DNA of 64,000 nucleotides from Ga0077536 sp943370145 (GCA_943370145.1 CALRPY020000018.1:1-64000), one strand, 5' to 3'. Positions 24,824 to 34,400 are shown, numbered from the stretch's first letter. Numbers and translations are program-made. Notes: generated by a model from the letters alone, not told the origin.

Positions 24824-26899
24824 ATGTTTCGAATAATTCGACACAGCGCCGCCTGGCTGGGGTGCGCTGCAGGCCTGCTGTTGCACGTCGATGCGGCCCT
24901 CGCCACGACGCCGACACAGCCCTCGCGCGGACTCCCGCTCGCGATCGCCGCCGCACCGGCCACCCCCGGTCCGCTGCGCGTGCTCGCCTTGCGCACCGAT
25001 TCCTCGGCCAGGACGCACGGACAGGATGCGCAGCTGCGCATGATCGCGGACTTCGCGCGCGCCCTCGGCCGGGACGTGGAATGGGCAGAGGTGTCGCATC
25101 CGCGCAAGCTCTATGCCCGGCTTGCGACCGGCAGCGCCGACGTCGTCATCGGGCCGGAACCCGAAGACCTCTCTGCCCATCCTGAAATCGCCGCGACCGC
25201 GCCGGTGGCAACCGAGCGCTATGTCGTCGTCGGCCGTAGCGACAACCGGGCCGCGAGCCCGCTCGACCTCCGCGGCATGAGCGCCGCGATGGCCCTGGCC
25301 TCCCCTTACTGGGACTACTTCGACCGGCTGCGCAAGGTCGTGCCGCGGCTCAAGCTGCATGCGCTGTCCAACGATCTGGAGATCGACGCCCCGCTGCGGC
25401 TGGTGGCGGACGGCATGGTCGATGTCGCGATCGTCGCGGTCACCGATGGCCAGGACTGGTTCAAGTGCCACCCGCGCGTCAAACCCCTGTTCAACCTCAC
25501 CGATGAGCTGCCGTTGCGCTGGTACGTCCGGCGCCATGAAGACGCGCTGCTTGCGAACCTCAACCAGTTCATCGACCGCTACCACGCGGCCTACTTCGAG
25601 CCGGCGGCGACGCTGCGCGACTTCGCCGCGATCAAGCAGCGCGGCGTGCTGCGGGTCATCACCCGCGTCGAGCCTCGCAACTATTTCATCAGCGAGGGCA
25701 AGCCGTCCGGCTTCGAACTCGAACTCGTGAACGCGTTCGCGCAACGCCATGGCCTGCGCCTCGAGGTACGGGTCGCGGCCAATGACGACCAGGTGCTGGA
25801 CTGGCTCAGGAAGGGCGTGGGCGATCTCGTCACGACCCGGCTGTCGGGCGCAGCCCTGGAGGAGGACCCGTCGCTCGCCACGTCCCGCAGCTACGACTAC
25901 GAAGCGTTCGCGACCGTCAGCCGGCGCGCGCTGCCGCTCCGCTCGGGCACGGACCTCGGCGGACTGCTGTTTGCGGCGCCCCAGGATTCGGCCGAGTTCC
26001 GGGCCCTGCAGTCGATGCGTGGAAACGTGCCGGGCATGACGGTCATCCCGGTCACGCCGGAGGTAAGCCAGCACACCCTCCTGAACCGGGTCGCCGACGG
26101 CATGGTCGACGCAACCGTGGTTCCCGGCGCGGCGGCCGCCGCCATCGAGGCGGCCTATCCCGAGCTGTTCGTCGGGACGTCGATCGGTCATCGCTATGAC
26201 TACCGGTGGACGCTGCGGGGCACGAACCAGAAGATGCTCGCCGCGGTCAACGAATTCCTCGGCGAAGCCCGCACCAACGGCTTGTTGCAGATCCTGGCCG
26301 CTCGCTATTCCGGCGAGGACCGCCAGGCTTGGCCGGTCGCCGCGCTGCCGCGCCTGTCGCCCTACGACCCCATCGTGCAGCGCTACGCCGATCGCTACGG
26401 TTTCGACTGGCGGCTCATTGCGGCGCAGATGTACCAGGAGAGCCAGTTCGATCCTGGCGCGCGCTCGCCCAGCGGTGCATTCGGGCTGATGCAGTTGATG
26501 CCACGTACCGCGAAGGGGCTCGGCTTCGGCGACCTGCAGCGGCCCGACAGCGCAATCCATGCCGGCGTGAAATACCTGTACGAGCTGCGCAACGAGTTCG
26601 ACAGCCGGGTGCCAGCCGGTGAACGCACCTGGTTCGCACTCGCCGCCTACAACACCGGCCATCAACGCGTCGAGCGCGCACGACGGCTGGCCGCGAAGAT
26701 GAAGCTCGATCCGAACCGCTGGACCAACAACGTCGAGCTCGCAATGCTCGAGCTCGCGCGGCCGCGCGGCGGCGGGGGCGACCGCCGCTACGGGCAGGCC
26801 ATCGTCTACGTGCGGGCGATCCAGTCCCTGTACGGCAGTTACCGCAACCTGATGGTGTCCGCAGCCCAGGCCCTGCCGGGCATCCCGCCGCGGGCCTGA
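24824..26899 (+). CDS. MltF-like membrane-bound lytic transglycosylase with two solute-binding domains
   Basis: This 691-residue exported protein probably cleaves peptidoglycan glycan strands with formation of 1,6-anhydroMurNAc. After a signal sequence come two successive periplasmic solute-binding (SBP_bac_3-like) domains. The first spans about residues 50-260 (PLRVLALRTD). The second spans about 270-500 and begins GVLRVITRVEPRNYFISEGK. A C-terminal SLT domain from about residue 515 has the catalytic Glu near residue 539 in YQESQFDPGARSPSGAFG and the motif LMQLMPRTAKG. Escherichia coli MltF has one binding domain, so the tandem is notable. It might sense a muropeptide or amino acid. It is monocistronic by appearance. 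Confidence 0.85.
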   Translation: MFRIIRHSAAWLGCAAGLLLHVDAALATTPTQPSRGLPLAIAAAPATPGPLRVLALRTDSSARTHGQDAQLRMIADFARALGRDVEWAEVSHPRKLYARLATGSADVVIGPEPEDLSAHPEIAATAPVATERYVVVGRSDNRAASPLDLRGMSAAMALASPYWDYFDRLRKVVPRLKLHALSNDLEIDAPLRLVADGMVDVAIVAVTDGQDWFKCHPRVKPLFNLTDELPLRWYVRRHEDALLANLNQFIDRYHAAYFEPAATLRDFAAIKQRGVLRVITRVEPRNYFISEGKPSGFELELVNAFAQRHGLRLEVRVAANDDQVLDWLRKGVGDLVTTRLSGAALEEDPSLATSRSYDYEAFATVSRRALPLRSGTDLGGLLFAAPQDSAEFRALQSMRGNVPGMTVIPVTPEVSQHTLLNRVADGMVDATVVPGAAAAAIEAAYPELFVGTSIGHRYDYRWTLRGTNQKMLAAVNEFLGEARTNGLLQILAARYSGEDRQAWPVAALPRLSPYDPIVQRYADRYGFDWRLIAAQMYQESQFDPGARSPSGAFGLMQLMPRTAKGLGFGDLQRPDSAIHAGVKYLYELRNEFDSRVPAGERTWFALAAYNTGHQRVERARRLAAKMKLDPNRWTNNVELAMLELARPRGGGGDRRYGQAIVYVRAIQSLYGSYRNLMVSAAQALPGIPPRA

Positions 26900-26915
26900 C
26901 ACCCGCCGCCCGCGT

Positions 26916-27602
26916 TCAGGCTGGTTGGTATCGCGTCGGGTCGGTCAATCCGGCTTCGCGAAAGCCCTGGGCCCGCAGGCGGCAGGCGTCACAGCGACCA
27001 CAGGCGGCACCGTTCGAATCGGCCTGGTAGCACGATACGGTCAGCGCGTAATCGACCCCGAGCCCGCTCCCCATCCGCACGATTTCCGCCTTGCTCAGCG
27101 CGATGAGTGGCGCCAGCACCACTGGCGCACGGCCCTCCAGCCCCGCGCGCGTCGCGACCGAGGCCAGCGCGTTGAAGGCTGCGATGAAGGGAGGCCGGCA
27201 GTCCGGATAGCCCGAGTAGTCGACGGCGTTGGCGCCGATGTGGATCTCCGCGGCATCGAGCACCTCCGCCCACGCGAGCGCGAGTGCGAGCATCACGGTG
27301 TTGCGCGCCGGAACGTAGGTGATCGGGATGCCGGCGGACGCCTGCTCGGGAACCGCGAGCGCGGCGTCCGTCAGGGCCGAGCCCCCGAACTGTCCGAGGT
27401 CCACGCTCGCTAAACGATGTTCGACGACGGCGTAGTGCCGGGCGAGCGTCGCGGCCGCCGCAAGTTCGGCTTGATGACGCTGGCCGTAATTGACCGTCAG
27501 CGCATAGCAGTCGCGGCCTGCGGCGCGGGCTGCGGCCAGCACGGTCGCGGAGTCGAGGCCGCCGGACAGCAGCACGACCGCTCGGATCGGGGCTGTCGTC
27601 AT
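26916..27602 (-). CDS. queC: 7-cyano-7-deazaguanine synthase
   Basis: QueC converts carboxy-deazaguanine to preQ0 with ATP and ammonia, in queuosine tRNA modification. The 228-residue protein has the PP-loop VLLSGGLDSATVLAAARA, the conserved FVPARN-like segment ITYVPARNTVML, and the zinc cysteines in SCYQADSNGAACGRCDACRLR. It follows cpoB by 28 nt. queE, often encoded between cpoB and queC, is missing here. Confidence 0.95.
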   Translation of the reverse strand: MTTAPIRAVVLLSGGLDSATVLAAARAAGRDCYALTVNYGQRHQAELAAAATLARHYAVVEHRLASVDLGQFGGSALTDAALAVPEQASAGIPITYVPARNTVMLALALAWAEVLDAAEIHIGANAVDYSGYPDCRPPFIAAFNALASVATRAGLEGRAPVVLAPLIALSKAEIVRMGSGLGVDYALTVSCYQADSNGAACGRCDACRLRAQGFREAGLTDPTRYQPA

Positions 27603-27630
27603 CGGCGGCGGAATGCGGTGGCGCCGACGC

Positions 27631-28713
27631 TCAGGGCGCGGCGGCGCTCAGCTGCGACAGGCGCTCGTCGGCAAGCCTGGCGGCTGCCGAGCCGGGAAAG
27701 CGCTGTTTGAGCTCCTCGAGGATCGCCCGCGCATCGGCCGGCTGGCCCAGCGCGTCGTAGCTGTACCCGAGCTTCAGCATCGCGTGCGAAAGCTTCCGGC
27801 TGGCCGGGTAGCCGGCCAGCATCTTCTGGTACTCCGCCGCGGCGGCGGCGAAATCGCGCTTCGCGTAGTGCGCCTCGGCCAGCCAGTACTGCGCATTGTC
27901 GCCGTACTGGCTGTTCGGGTAGCTGACCTGGAAATCATTGAACGCGGCGACGGCGCGGTCGTACTCCCCGGCGCGCAGCAGGCTGAACGCATCACGGTAG
28001 GCCGCCTCGGACGTGGCGTCGTCCATGGTCGGGGCCTGGCCCAGCGGCGGCGCTGTTTCGCCCGGTCCCGTGACGCCTGCCGGCGGCTGCCCGGACAGCG
28101 GCGCTGGCGCGAGCGCGGGCGCCACGGCGCCACCGGTGGGCGGAGGCGGCAGCGCACCGGTTACGCTTTCAGCGTCGAGGGCTGCCGTGCTGTCGTCGAC
28201 TGCCGGCGGCACCACCGCGCCACTGTCGCCAGCCAGCGGCAGGCCGTCGGGACCCGTCAGCGGGTCCTGTGCCGGGGGGGGCACGCCGAGCGCTTCCGTT
28301 TCGACCTGCAGCGCGGACTGCGGCGACGGCGTACCGGCCACGGCGTCACCGGGCGCCGGCGCCAGCATCGGCAGCGGCGCCTCGCCAGCGGCCGCCGCCG
28401 GCGCGCCGGCGCCACCTTCAACGGTCTGCAGGCGACGATCGATGTCGGTATAAACCGCGGCCTGCGATTTCTTCAGCTGCTCTATCTCGTAGCCCTGGTT
28501 CTCGATCTGCCCCCGCAGGGCCTGCACTTCCTGCTGCAGGCTCTCGATGCGGTTCAGCAGATCGAGCAGCCCCCGGTTGTTGAGCGTCTGCTCGAGCTTC
28601 ACCACACGGCCCGCGAGATCGCCCTGCGCGGACTGGGCCGTTGCCGCCACGGGCAGCAGCAGCGTACCGGCGAAGGCCGCCACCACCATCGACATGCGCC
28701 GCATGAGCTTCAC
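27631..28713 (-). CDS. cpoB: Cell division coordinator CpoB (YbgF/TolR-associated)
   Basis: This periplasmic protein coordinates PBP1B and the Tol machinery during septation. The 360-residue protein has a signal peptide and an N-terminal trimerising coiled coil (about residues 30-95: VVKLEQTLNNRGLLDLLNRIESL). An unusually long Ala/Pro/Gly-rich linker of roughly 120 residues follows. The C-terminal TPR domain contains YRDAFSLLRAGEYDRAVAAFND and YWLAEAHYAKRDFAAAAAEY. It lies downstream of pal. Confidence 0.9.
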   Translation of the reverse strand: MKLMRRMSMVVAAFAGTLLLPVAATAQSAQGDLAGRVVKLEQTLNNRGLLDLLNRIESLQQEVQALRGQIENQGYEIEQLKKSQAAVYTDIDRRLQTVEGGAGAPAAAAGEAPLPMLAPAPGDAVAGTPSPQSALQVETEALGVPPPAQDPLTGPDGLPLAGDSGAVVPPAVDDSTAALDAESVTGALPPPPTGGAVAPALAPAPLSGQPPAGVTGPGETAPPLGQAPTMDDATSEAAYRDAFSLLRAGEYDRAVAAFNDFQVSYPNSQYGDNAQYWLAEAHYAKRDFAAAAAEYQKMLAGYPASRKLSHAMLKLGYSYDALGQPADARAILEELKQRFPGSAAARLADERLSQLSAAAP

Positions 28714-28763
28714 CTCCCGGGATTCGAGCGCCGGAGCGCGGTTGTAGCCTGCTGTCAGGCCGC

Positions 28764-29312
28764 TTACTGGTACGAGATTTCAGCGCGACGGTTCAGGCCA
28801 TAGGACTGCTCGTCGTGCCCTTCCGCGACCGGACGTTCCTCACCGTAGCTGACCGTGCGGATCTGGCCGGCGGTCGCGCCCAGCAGCACCAGCTGGCGAC
28901 GCACGGCCAGCGCACGTCGCTCGCCCAGTGCAAGGTTGTACTCACGCGAACCGCGCTCGTCGGCGTGGCCTTCGAGGGTGATCGTCGTTTCGGGGTGCGC
29001 GGCGAGGTAGGCCGCGTGCGCTTCCACGACGGACTGGAAATCCTGGCGGATGTTGCTGCTGTCGTAGTCGAAATAGATGACGCGCACCGACAGCGGGCTG
29101 TTCGGGTCGTTCAGCTCGGCGGCGCCGGCACCGGCGCCATCGGACAGCCCCTGGCTGCGCGCGGCATCGATATCGCTCATTTCGCCGCTCGAGATGCCAC
29201 GATCCTCGACCGACGCACCGCTCGCGGCGGACTTCTTGTTCAGGCTCGAGCAGCCGGTGGCGGTGAGCGCCACGAGCAGCAGCAGCGTGCTTTTAAGGAT
29301 CGCCCTGTTCAT
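28764..29312 (-). CDS. pal: Peptidoglycan-associated lipoprotein Pal
   Basis: This outer-membrane lipoprotein of the Tol-Pal system binds peptidoglycan and TolB. The 182-residue protein has a signal peptide ending in the lipobox ATGC, then the OmpA-like domain with VIYFDYDSSNIRQDFQ, LEGHADERGSREYNLALGERRA and the Arg of YGLNRRAEISYQ. It sits between tolB and cpoB. Confidence 0.95.
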   Translation of the reverse strand: MNRAILKSTLLLLVALTATGCSSLNKKSAASGASVEDRGISSGEMSDIDAARSQGLSDGAGAGAAELNDPNSPLSVRVIYFDYDSSNIRQDFQSVVEAHAAYLAAHPETTITLEGHADERGSREYNLALGERRALAVRRQLVLLGATAGQIRTVSYGEERPVAEGHDEQSYGLNRRAEISYQ

Positions 29313-29385
29313 AAATCACTCCTGTTCCATTCAGTCTGAAATTGTTGCCTGTCGTGCCGGCGGCGCGCCGGCGTCCTTGCCCGGT

Positions 29386-30684
29386 CTACTTCCGGAGCGG
29401 CCCCCATGCCGGCTCACGCACCTGGCCCTGCTGCAGGGCCAGGCGTTGCTTGACCGTGCCATCGACGGACACCGCGGCCAGTTCAGTGCCGCGTCCGCCC
29501 ATTGTCGCATAGATGATCATGCTGCCATTGGGTGCGAAGCTCGGCGATTCGTCGAGGCTGGAGCCGGTCAGCGTCCTGCTCGCACCGGTTTGGAGGTCGA
29601 GCACGACGATGCGGAAACCCGAGCCACCGTTGACCATCACGAGCTTCTTGCCGTCTGGCGAGTAGCTTGCGCGCGAATTGTAATTGCCGAGGTTGAAGGT
29701 CACGCGCTTCGCGTCACCGCCACCGGGCGACATCATGTAGATCTGGGGCCCGCCGCCGCGGTCGGAGGTGAAGACGATTGCGCTGCCGTCAGGCGCCCAG
29801 GACGCCTCGGTGTCGATGGCTTCATGGGTCGTCAGGCGGCGCTGCTGTTTCGTGGCGATGTCGACGACGTAGATGTCCGGATTGCCCTCCATCGAGCGGG
29901 TGACTGCGAGCCGGCTGCCGTCCGGCGCGAAGGCCGGCGAACTGTTGATGCCGAGCCCCGACACCACCTTGTCGCGCTGGCCGGTGCGGATGTCCTGGAT
30001 GTAGATGGCCGAGTTGCGGTCCTCGAAGGACACATAGGCGAGGCGGTTGCCGTCCGGGGACCAGGCTGGCGACATCAACGGCTGCCTGGACTCGAGGATG
30101 GTCTTGGAGTCGTAACCGTCGGCGTCGGCGATCTGCAGGCGATAGGTGCTGTTCTTGGCGTCCTTGCGATCAACCGTGACGTAGGCGATGCGGGTCGAGA
30201 ACGCGCCGTCCATGTTCAGCAGCGTCTTGAAGATGATGTCGCTGATGTGATGCGCGGTCAGGCGCAGGTTCGACACGTGTGAGGGGATCTGGAAGCCGGC
30301 GAGCTGCTTGCCGGTGAAGACGTCGAGCAGCCGGAACTCCACCAGGTAGCCGCCGTCGCCGGTCGCCGTGATGCGCCCGATGACGAGGTTGTCCATGCCG
30401 ACCGTCCGCCAGTCCTTGAAATTGACCTGGGCGACATCGCTCGGGCGCGCCGGAAGATCCTCGCGCGGCATCGTCCTGAAGCGGCCACTGCGCGTCAGGT
30501 CATTGGAGACGACCTGCGCGATGTCCTGGGGCAGCGGCGGGCCGGCCCATTCGAAAGGCACGACGGCGATTGGCAGCGCGCCCTCGACGCCCTGCGTGAT
30601 GCGGATCGTCAACGGGCCGCCGCCGGTCTGCGCGGCCGCGGCCAGCGAGGCCAGTGCGAGAATCAAGCTAATCAGGAATTTCAT
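29386..30684 (-). CDS. tolB: Tol-Pal system beta-propeller protein TolB
   Basis: This periplasmic protein alternates between Pal and TolA contacts. The protein is 432 residues from the ATG at 30684, with signal peptide MKFLISLILALASLAAAAQ. The N-terminal domain is IAVVPFEWAGPPLPQDIAQVV. A six-bladed propeller has repeated SPDG-type blades (SPAWSPDGNRLAYVSFE, SPAFAPDGSRLAVT, ASWAPDGSAIVFTSDRGG). The start overlaps the tolA stop by one base (TAATG). An upstream frame extension only shadows tolA. Confidence 0.95.
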   Translation of the reverse strand: MKFLISLILALASLAAAAQTGGGPLTIRITQGVEGALPIAVVPFEWAGPPLPQDIAQVVSNDLTRSGRFRTMPREDLPARPSDVAQVNFKDWRTVGMDNLVIGRITATGDGGYLVEFRLLDVFTGKQLAGFQIPSHVSNLRLTAHHISDIIFKTLLNMDGAFSTRIAYVTVDRKDAKNSTYRLQIADADGYDSKTILESRQPLMSPAWSPDGNRLAYVSFEDRNSAIYIQDIRTGQRDKVVSGLGINSSPAFAPDGSRLAVTRSMEGNPDIYVVDIATKQQRRLTTHEAIDTEASWAPDGSAIVFTSDRGGGPQIYMMSPGGGDAKRVTFNLGNYNSRASYSPDGKKLVMVNGGSGFRIVVLDLQTGASRTLTGSSLDESPSFAPNGSMIIYATMGGRGTELAAVSVDGTVKQRLALQQGQVREPAWGPLRK

Positions 30685-31721
30685 TACATGGCACCCGGGT
30701 CGAACTCGAACTGGATTTCCTTCATCTGCTGGAAGAGTCGCGGCTCGTCCGGCACCGGAAGGGGCGACGCCTTGCGTACGGCGAGCTCGGCCTGCCGGTC
30801 GAACGTGGCATTGCCGCTTGATTTCACGACCTTGGCGTCCACCACCTGGCCGCCGGGGATCATGCGCACGAGCAGCGTGCACTTCAACCCGCTGGTGATG
30901 TTCGGCGCCACGAAATTGCTCGACACCTGGCGCATGATCGCCGCGGTATAGCGCGCGAGCTCGGACTGATCCTGTCTGGCCTGCGCTGCAGCCGCGAGTT
31001 CCGCCTCTTCCGCCGCCAGCTCGTCGGCCAGCGCCTTGGCTTCCTCGGCCCTGCGCTTCTCCTCGGCCGCGCGCTTGGCCTCTTCCGCCTTGCGCTTCTT
31101 CTCGGCCTCCGCCTTCTTCTTCTCCTCTTCAGCCTTCTTCTTCTCGGCCTCCGCCTTCTTTTTCGCTTCCTCGGCCTTCTTCTTTTCCTCCGCGGCCTTC
31201 TTCTTTTCGTCCGCGGCCTTCTTTTTCTCTTCGGCCTTCTTCTGCTCCTCGAGCTTTTTCTTCTCAGCCGCGGCCTTCTTCTGCTCCTCGAGCTTCTTCG
31301 CTTCCTGCTCGGCCTTCTTCTTCTCGGCGACGGCCTGTTCCTTCTGCTCCTCGAGCTTGCGCTGCTCGGCTTCCTTTTGCTGCTCCAGGCGCTGCTTCTC
31401 CTGCTTGAGCTGCTCGAGCTTGCGCTCCTCCTGCTTCCGCTTCTGCTCCGCCTCGGCGACCTTGCGCTCGGCCTCGCGCTGCTTTGCCTGCTCGGCCGCC
31501 TTCAGCTTCTTCATTTCCTTTTCGATGGCGTTCGCGTCGACCGCCTTCGCGTTCATGACCTGGGACTCGCCCGGCGGCGTCGGGGCGGGCTTGCCGGTCC
31601 AGTCGACGCCGATGACGAAGAACAGCACCAGTGCCGCGTGCAGCAGCAGCGAGTAGTAGAACGCCCGGCTGTGCGTGATGTTCGGCAGCTGGTAGCGTTG
31701 CTCGCGGACCTTCTTCTTCAC
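30684..31721 (-). CDS. tolA: Cell envelope integrity protein TolA
   Basis: TolA spans the periplasm and transmits proton-motive force from TolQR to TolB/Pal. The 345-residue protein has one N-terminal membrane helix (AFYYSLLLHAALVLFFVIGV). A long Lys/Glu/Ala/Gln helical domain covers about residues 60-240 and is built of KKKAEE-type units. The C-terminal domain III carries GLKCTLLVRMIPGGQVVDAKVV and ends KEIQFEFDPGAM. The low-complexity middle is family-typical. Confidence 0.94.
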   Translation of the reverse strand: MKKKVREQRYQLPNITHSRAFYYSLLLHAALVLFFVIGVDWTGKPAPTPPGESQVMNAKAVDANAIEKEMKKLKAAEQAKQREAERKVAEAEQKRKQEERKLEQLKQEKQRLEQQKEAEQRKLEEQKEQAVAEKKKAEQEAKKLEEQKKAAAEKKKLEEQKKAEEKKKAADEKKKAAEEKKKAEEAKKKAEAEKKKAEEEKKKAEAEKKRKAEEAKRAAEEKRRAEEAKALADELAAEEAELAAAAQARQDQSELARYTAAIMRQVSSNFVAPNITSGLKCTLLVRMIPGGQVVDAKVVKSSGNATFDRQAELAVRKASPLPVPDEPRLFQQMKEIQFEFDPGAM

Positions 31722-31728
31722 GGCGCGC

Positions 31729-32172
31729 CTACTTCTCCGGCGGCTCGGTCAGCAGGCCGACGCTCTCGATGCCGGCGCCCTGCATCATCGACATGACCTC
31801 GACGACGCGGCCGTAGGGTACGCCGCTGTCGCCGCGGACGAGGAATTCCGTTGCCGGCTTGTACTTCTTGATGCCGGCGACGCGGGTGACCAGGGTCTCC
31901 TCGTCGATCGGTTCGTCCGGGCTCTCGCCGAGATCGACGTAGATCTCGCCGGCCGCGTCGATGCTGACGATGACCGGTTCCTCCTGCTTCGGCTGGATCA
32001 CTTCCGACGGCGCCTGCGGCAGCTCGACCTTGACCCCCTGGGTCACGAGCGGCGCCGTCACCATGAAGATGATGAGCAGCACGAGCGTGACGTCGATATA
32101 GGGCACGACGTTCATCTCGGCCATCACCTTCTTGCCGCGGCGTCCGCCGCCGCGTTTCATCACGCTTGCCAT
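31729..32172 (-). CDS. tolR: Tol-Pal system protein TolR
   Basis: This 147-residue ExbD/TolR family protein forms the proton channel with TolQ. A single N-terminal membrane helix contains the essential Asp in VVPYIDVTLVLLIIFMVTAP. The periplasmic domain starts at QGVKVELPQAPSEV. It lies 19 nt after tolQ and 7 nt before tolA. Confidence 0.95.
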   Translation of the reverse strand: MASVMKRGGGRRGKKVMAEMNVVPYIDVTLVLLIIFMVTAPLVTQGVKVELPQAPSEVIQPKQEEPVIVSIDAAGEIYVDLGESPDEPIDEETLVTRVAGIKKYKPATEFLVRGDSGVPYGRVVEVMSMMQGAGIESVGLLTEPPEK

Positions 32173-32191
32173 ATGGGCTGTCCCGGCCTGC

Positions 32192-32866
32192 TCAGGTGTG
32201 GACCTGGCGCTGGAGGATCGCGGAGAACTCCTCGAGGAAGATGTCGTAACGGGTCGCGAGACGGTCGATCTCGCTGGAGAAACGGTTGTAGAAAATCACC
32301 GCCGGGATCGCCGCGAACAGGCCCATCGCGGTCGCGACCAGCGCCTCGGAGATGCCGGGCGCGACCATCGCGAGCGTGGCCTGGCCGGTGTTCGACAGGC
32401 CGCGGAAGGAGTTCATGATGCCCCACACCGTGCCGAAGAGGCCGATATAGGGGCTGACCGAACCGACCGTCGCGAGCATCGGCAGGTTGGCTTCCAGCGC
32501 CTCGAGTTCACGGCTCAGCGCGATGCGCATCGAGCGCTGGGAACCATCGAGCACCATCTCCGGCGGAATGCCGTCCTTCTTGCGCAGGCGCGCGAACTCC
32601 TTGAAGCCGGCCTCGAACATGCGTTGCGTGCCGTCGGCCGGATGGCGCTGGTTCGACAGGCGGTTGAACAGCGCCGTCAGGTCCTCGGCGGCCCAGAACT
32701 GGTCTTCGAACGCGGCCGCGGCGCGCTTCGCGTTCAGCAGTTCGCGGCGCTTGCGGAACACCAGCGCCCACGACGCGATCGACGCCAGCACCAGCGCCAG
32801 CATCACGCATTTGACGAGCAGGCTCGCGCCCAGAATCAGACTTGCGATCGACAGATCAGAGTGCAT
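32192..32866 (-). CDS. tolQ: Tol-Pal system protein TolQ
   Basis: This 224-residue MotA/TolQ/ExbB family inner-membrane protein has three membrane helices. The conserved second/third-helix region reads LATVGSVSPYIGLFGTVWGIM and GISEALVATAMGLFAAIPAV. Together with TolR it energises TolA. Its start lies 11 nt inside the ybgC 3' end. Confidence 0.95.
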   Translation of the reverse strand: MHSDLSIASLILGASLLVKCVMLALVLASIASWALVFRKRRELLNAKRAAAAFEDQFWAAEDLTALFNRLSNQRHPADGTQRMFEAGFKEFARLRKKDGIPPEMVLDGSQRSMRIALSRELEALEANLPMLATVGSVSPYIGLFGTVWGIMNSFRGLSNTGQATLAMVAPGISEALVATAMGLFAAIPAVIFYNRFSSEIDRLATRYDIFLEEFSAILQRQVHT

Positions 32867-33275
32867 TCCTTATCCCCAGGTAAATCGGTTCGGGCATTGC
32901 CTGCGGCGCCATCTTCCGCAGGTGCACGCTGCCCACGCGCACCGCGCCCCCGCACAGCAGGCTGCCGTCGGCGTGCAGGACGTTCTGCACGAGGTCGACG
33001 CTCGCGCGCCCGCAGCGCTCGACGCGCACGGTTGAAACGAGTTCGTCATTGAAGCGGGCCGGCCGCACGAAATCGAGCGTCGCGTGGCGAACGACGAAGC
33101 CGATGCCGTATTCCCGCGCGATCGCGTCCTGCTCGAACCCGAGGTCGCGCAGCCACTCGGTGCGCGCGCGCTCCATGAACTTCAGGAAGTTCGCGTGATA
33201 CACGATGCCGGCCGCGTCGGTGTCCTCGTAGTAGACACGCAGGCGCAGGCTGTAGACGGGCCGCGGCTCGCTCAT
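32856..33275 (-). CDS. ybgC: Tol-Pal-associated acyl-CoA thioesterase YbgC
   Basis: This 139-residue hotdog-fold thioesterase contains the catalytic motif YYEDTDAAGIVYHANFLKF with the active Asp. It is the first gene of the tol-pal run, overlaps tolQ, and its start overlaps the ruvB stop by 4 nt. The ruvCAB and tol clusters may thus be transcribed together. Its function in phospholipid metabolism is inferred from the family. Confidence 0.93.
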   Translation of the reverse strand: MSEPRPVYSLRLRVYYEDTDAAGIVYHANFLKFMERARTEWLRDLGFEQDAIAREYGIGFVVRHATLDFVRPARFNDELVSTVRVERCGRASVDLVQNVLHADGSLLCGGAVRVGSVHLRKMAPQAMPEPIYLGIRNAL

Positions 33276-34321
33276 CGGGGCGGCAGCTCGTCGAAAAGGT
33301 CCGGCGGCGCGGAAGCGGCGGACGGCGGTGGCGCCAGCCCGAAGTGCTGCCAGGCCGTGCGCGTCGCCATGCGCCCGCGCGCCGTGCGCAGCATGAAACC
33401 CTGCTGGATCAGGAAGGGTTCGAGCACGTCCTCGATCGTGCCGCGCTCCTCGCCGATGGCGGCGGCGAGGCTGTCGATGCCGACCGGTCCGCCGTCGAAC
33501 TTCTGCATGATGGTCAGCAACAGTCGGCGGTCCATCATGTCGAAGCCGTTCGAATCCACCGACAGCAGGTCCAGTGCACGACTGGCGATCTCGCCGGTCA
33601 GCACGCCGCCGGCCTTCACTTCGGCGTAGTCGCGGGCCCGGCGCAGCAGGCGGTTCGCGATGCGCGGCGTGCCGCGTGCGCGGCTCGCGATTTCGCGCGC
33701 GCCGTCGTCGTCGATCGCGACGTTCAGGATCTGGCCCGCGCGCAACACGATGCGCGCGAGGTCCTCGGGCGAATAGAACTCGAGGCGCTGCACGATGCCG
33801 AAGCGGTCGCGCAGCGGCGAGGTCAGGAGCCCCGCCCGCGTCGTCGCGCCGACCAGCGTGAACGGCGGCAGGTCGAGCTTCAGCGCGCGCGCCGCCGGGC
33901 CTTCACCGATCATGATGTCGAGCTGAAAGTCCTCCATCGCCGGGTAAAGGATTTCCTCGACTACCGGGCTCAGCCGGTGGATCTCGTCGATGAAGAGCAC
34001 GTCGCGGGGCTCGAGATTCGTCAGCAGCGCGGCGAGATCGCCCGGACGCTCGAGCACCGGGCCCGAGGTCTGGCGCAGGTTGACCCCCATTTCGTTCGCG
34101 ACGATGTGGGCGAGTGTCGTCTTGCCGAGGCCCGGTGGCCCGAAAATCAGCACGTGGTCGAGCGCTTCGCCGCGTTTGCGCGCCGCGCCGATGAAGATTT
34201 CCATCTGCTCGTGCACGACCGGCTGGCCGATGTAGTCGGCCAGCCGGCGTGGGCGGATCGCCCCCTCCAGCGCGGTTTCGTCGGCGCTGGTGGCGGGGGA
34301 GATGAGGCGGTCAGTGGCCAT
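33272..34321 (-). CDS. ruvB: Holliday junction branch migration ATPase RuvB
   Basis: This hexameric AAA+ motor works with RuvA and RuvC to process Holliday junctions. The 349-residue protein has RPRRLADYIGQ near the N-terminus, Walker A FGPPGLGKTTLAHIVANE, Walker B VLFIDEIHRL, sensor GATTRAGLLTSPLRDRFG and the winged-helix C-terminus. It lies 79 nt downstream of ruvA. Confidence 0.96.
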   Translation of the reverse strand: MATDRLISPATSADETALEGAIRPRRLADYIGQPVVHEQMEIFIGAARKRGEALDHVLIFGPPGLGKTTLAHIVANEMGVNLRQTSGPVLERPGDLAALLTNLEPRDVLFIDEIHRLSPVVEEILYPAMEDFQLDIMIGEGPAARALKLDLPPFTLVGATTRAGLLTSPLRDRFGIVQRLEFYSPEDLARIVLRAGQILNVAIDDDGAREIASRARGTPRIANRLLRRARDYAEVKAGGVLTGEIASRALDLLSVDSNGFDMMDRRLLLTIMQKFDGGPVGIDSLAAAIGEERGTIEDVLEPFLIQQGFMLRTARGRMATRTAWQHFGLAPPPSAASAPPDLFDELPPR

Positions 34322-34400
34322 TGTCAGGGTTCGGCGCGCAGTTTAACGGAGGTTTGCTGAATCCGGGGTAAACCACCGGCTGGTTTTCGCTGGTTGCGAC

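Noticed and set aside
30900..31560. Repetitive purine/pyrimidine-biased sequence resembling a repeat array
   Set aside because: It encodes the Lys/Glu/Ala helix of TolA. The repetition is protein-level low complexity, not a CRISPR or DNA repeat array.
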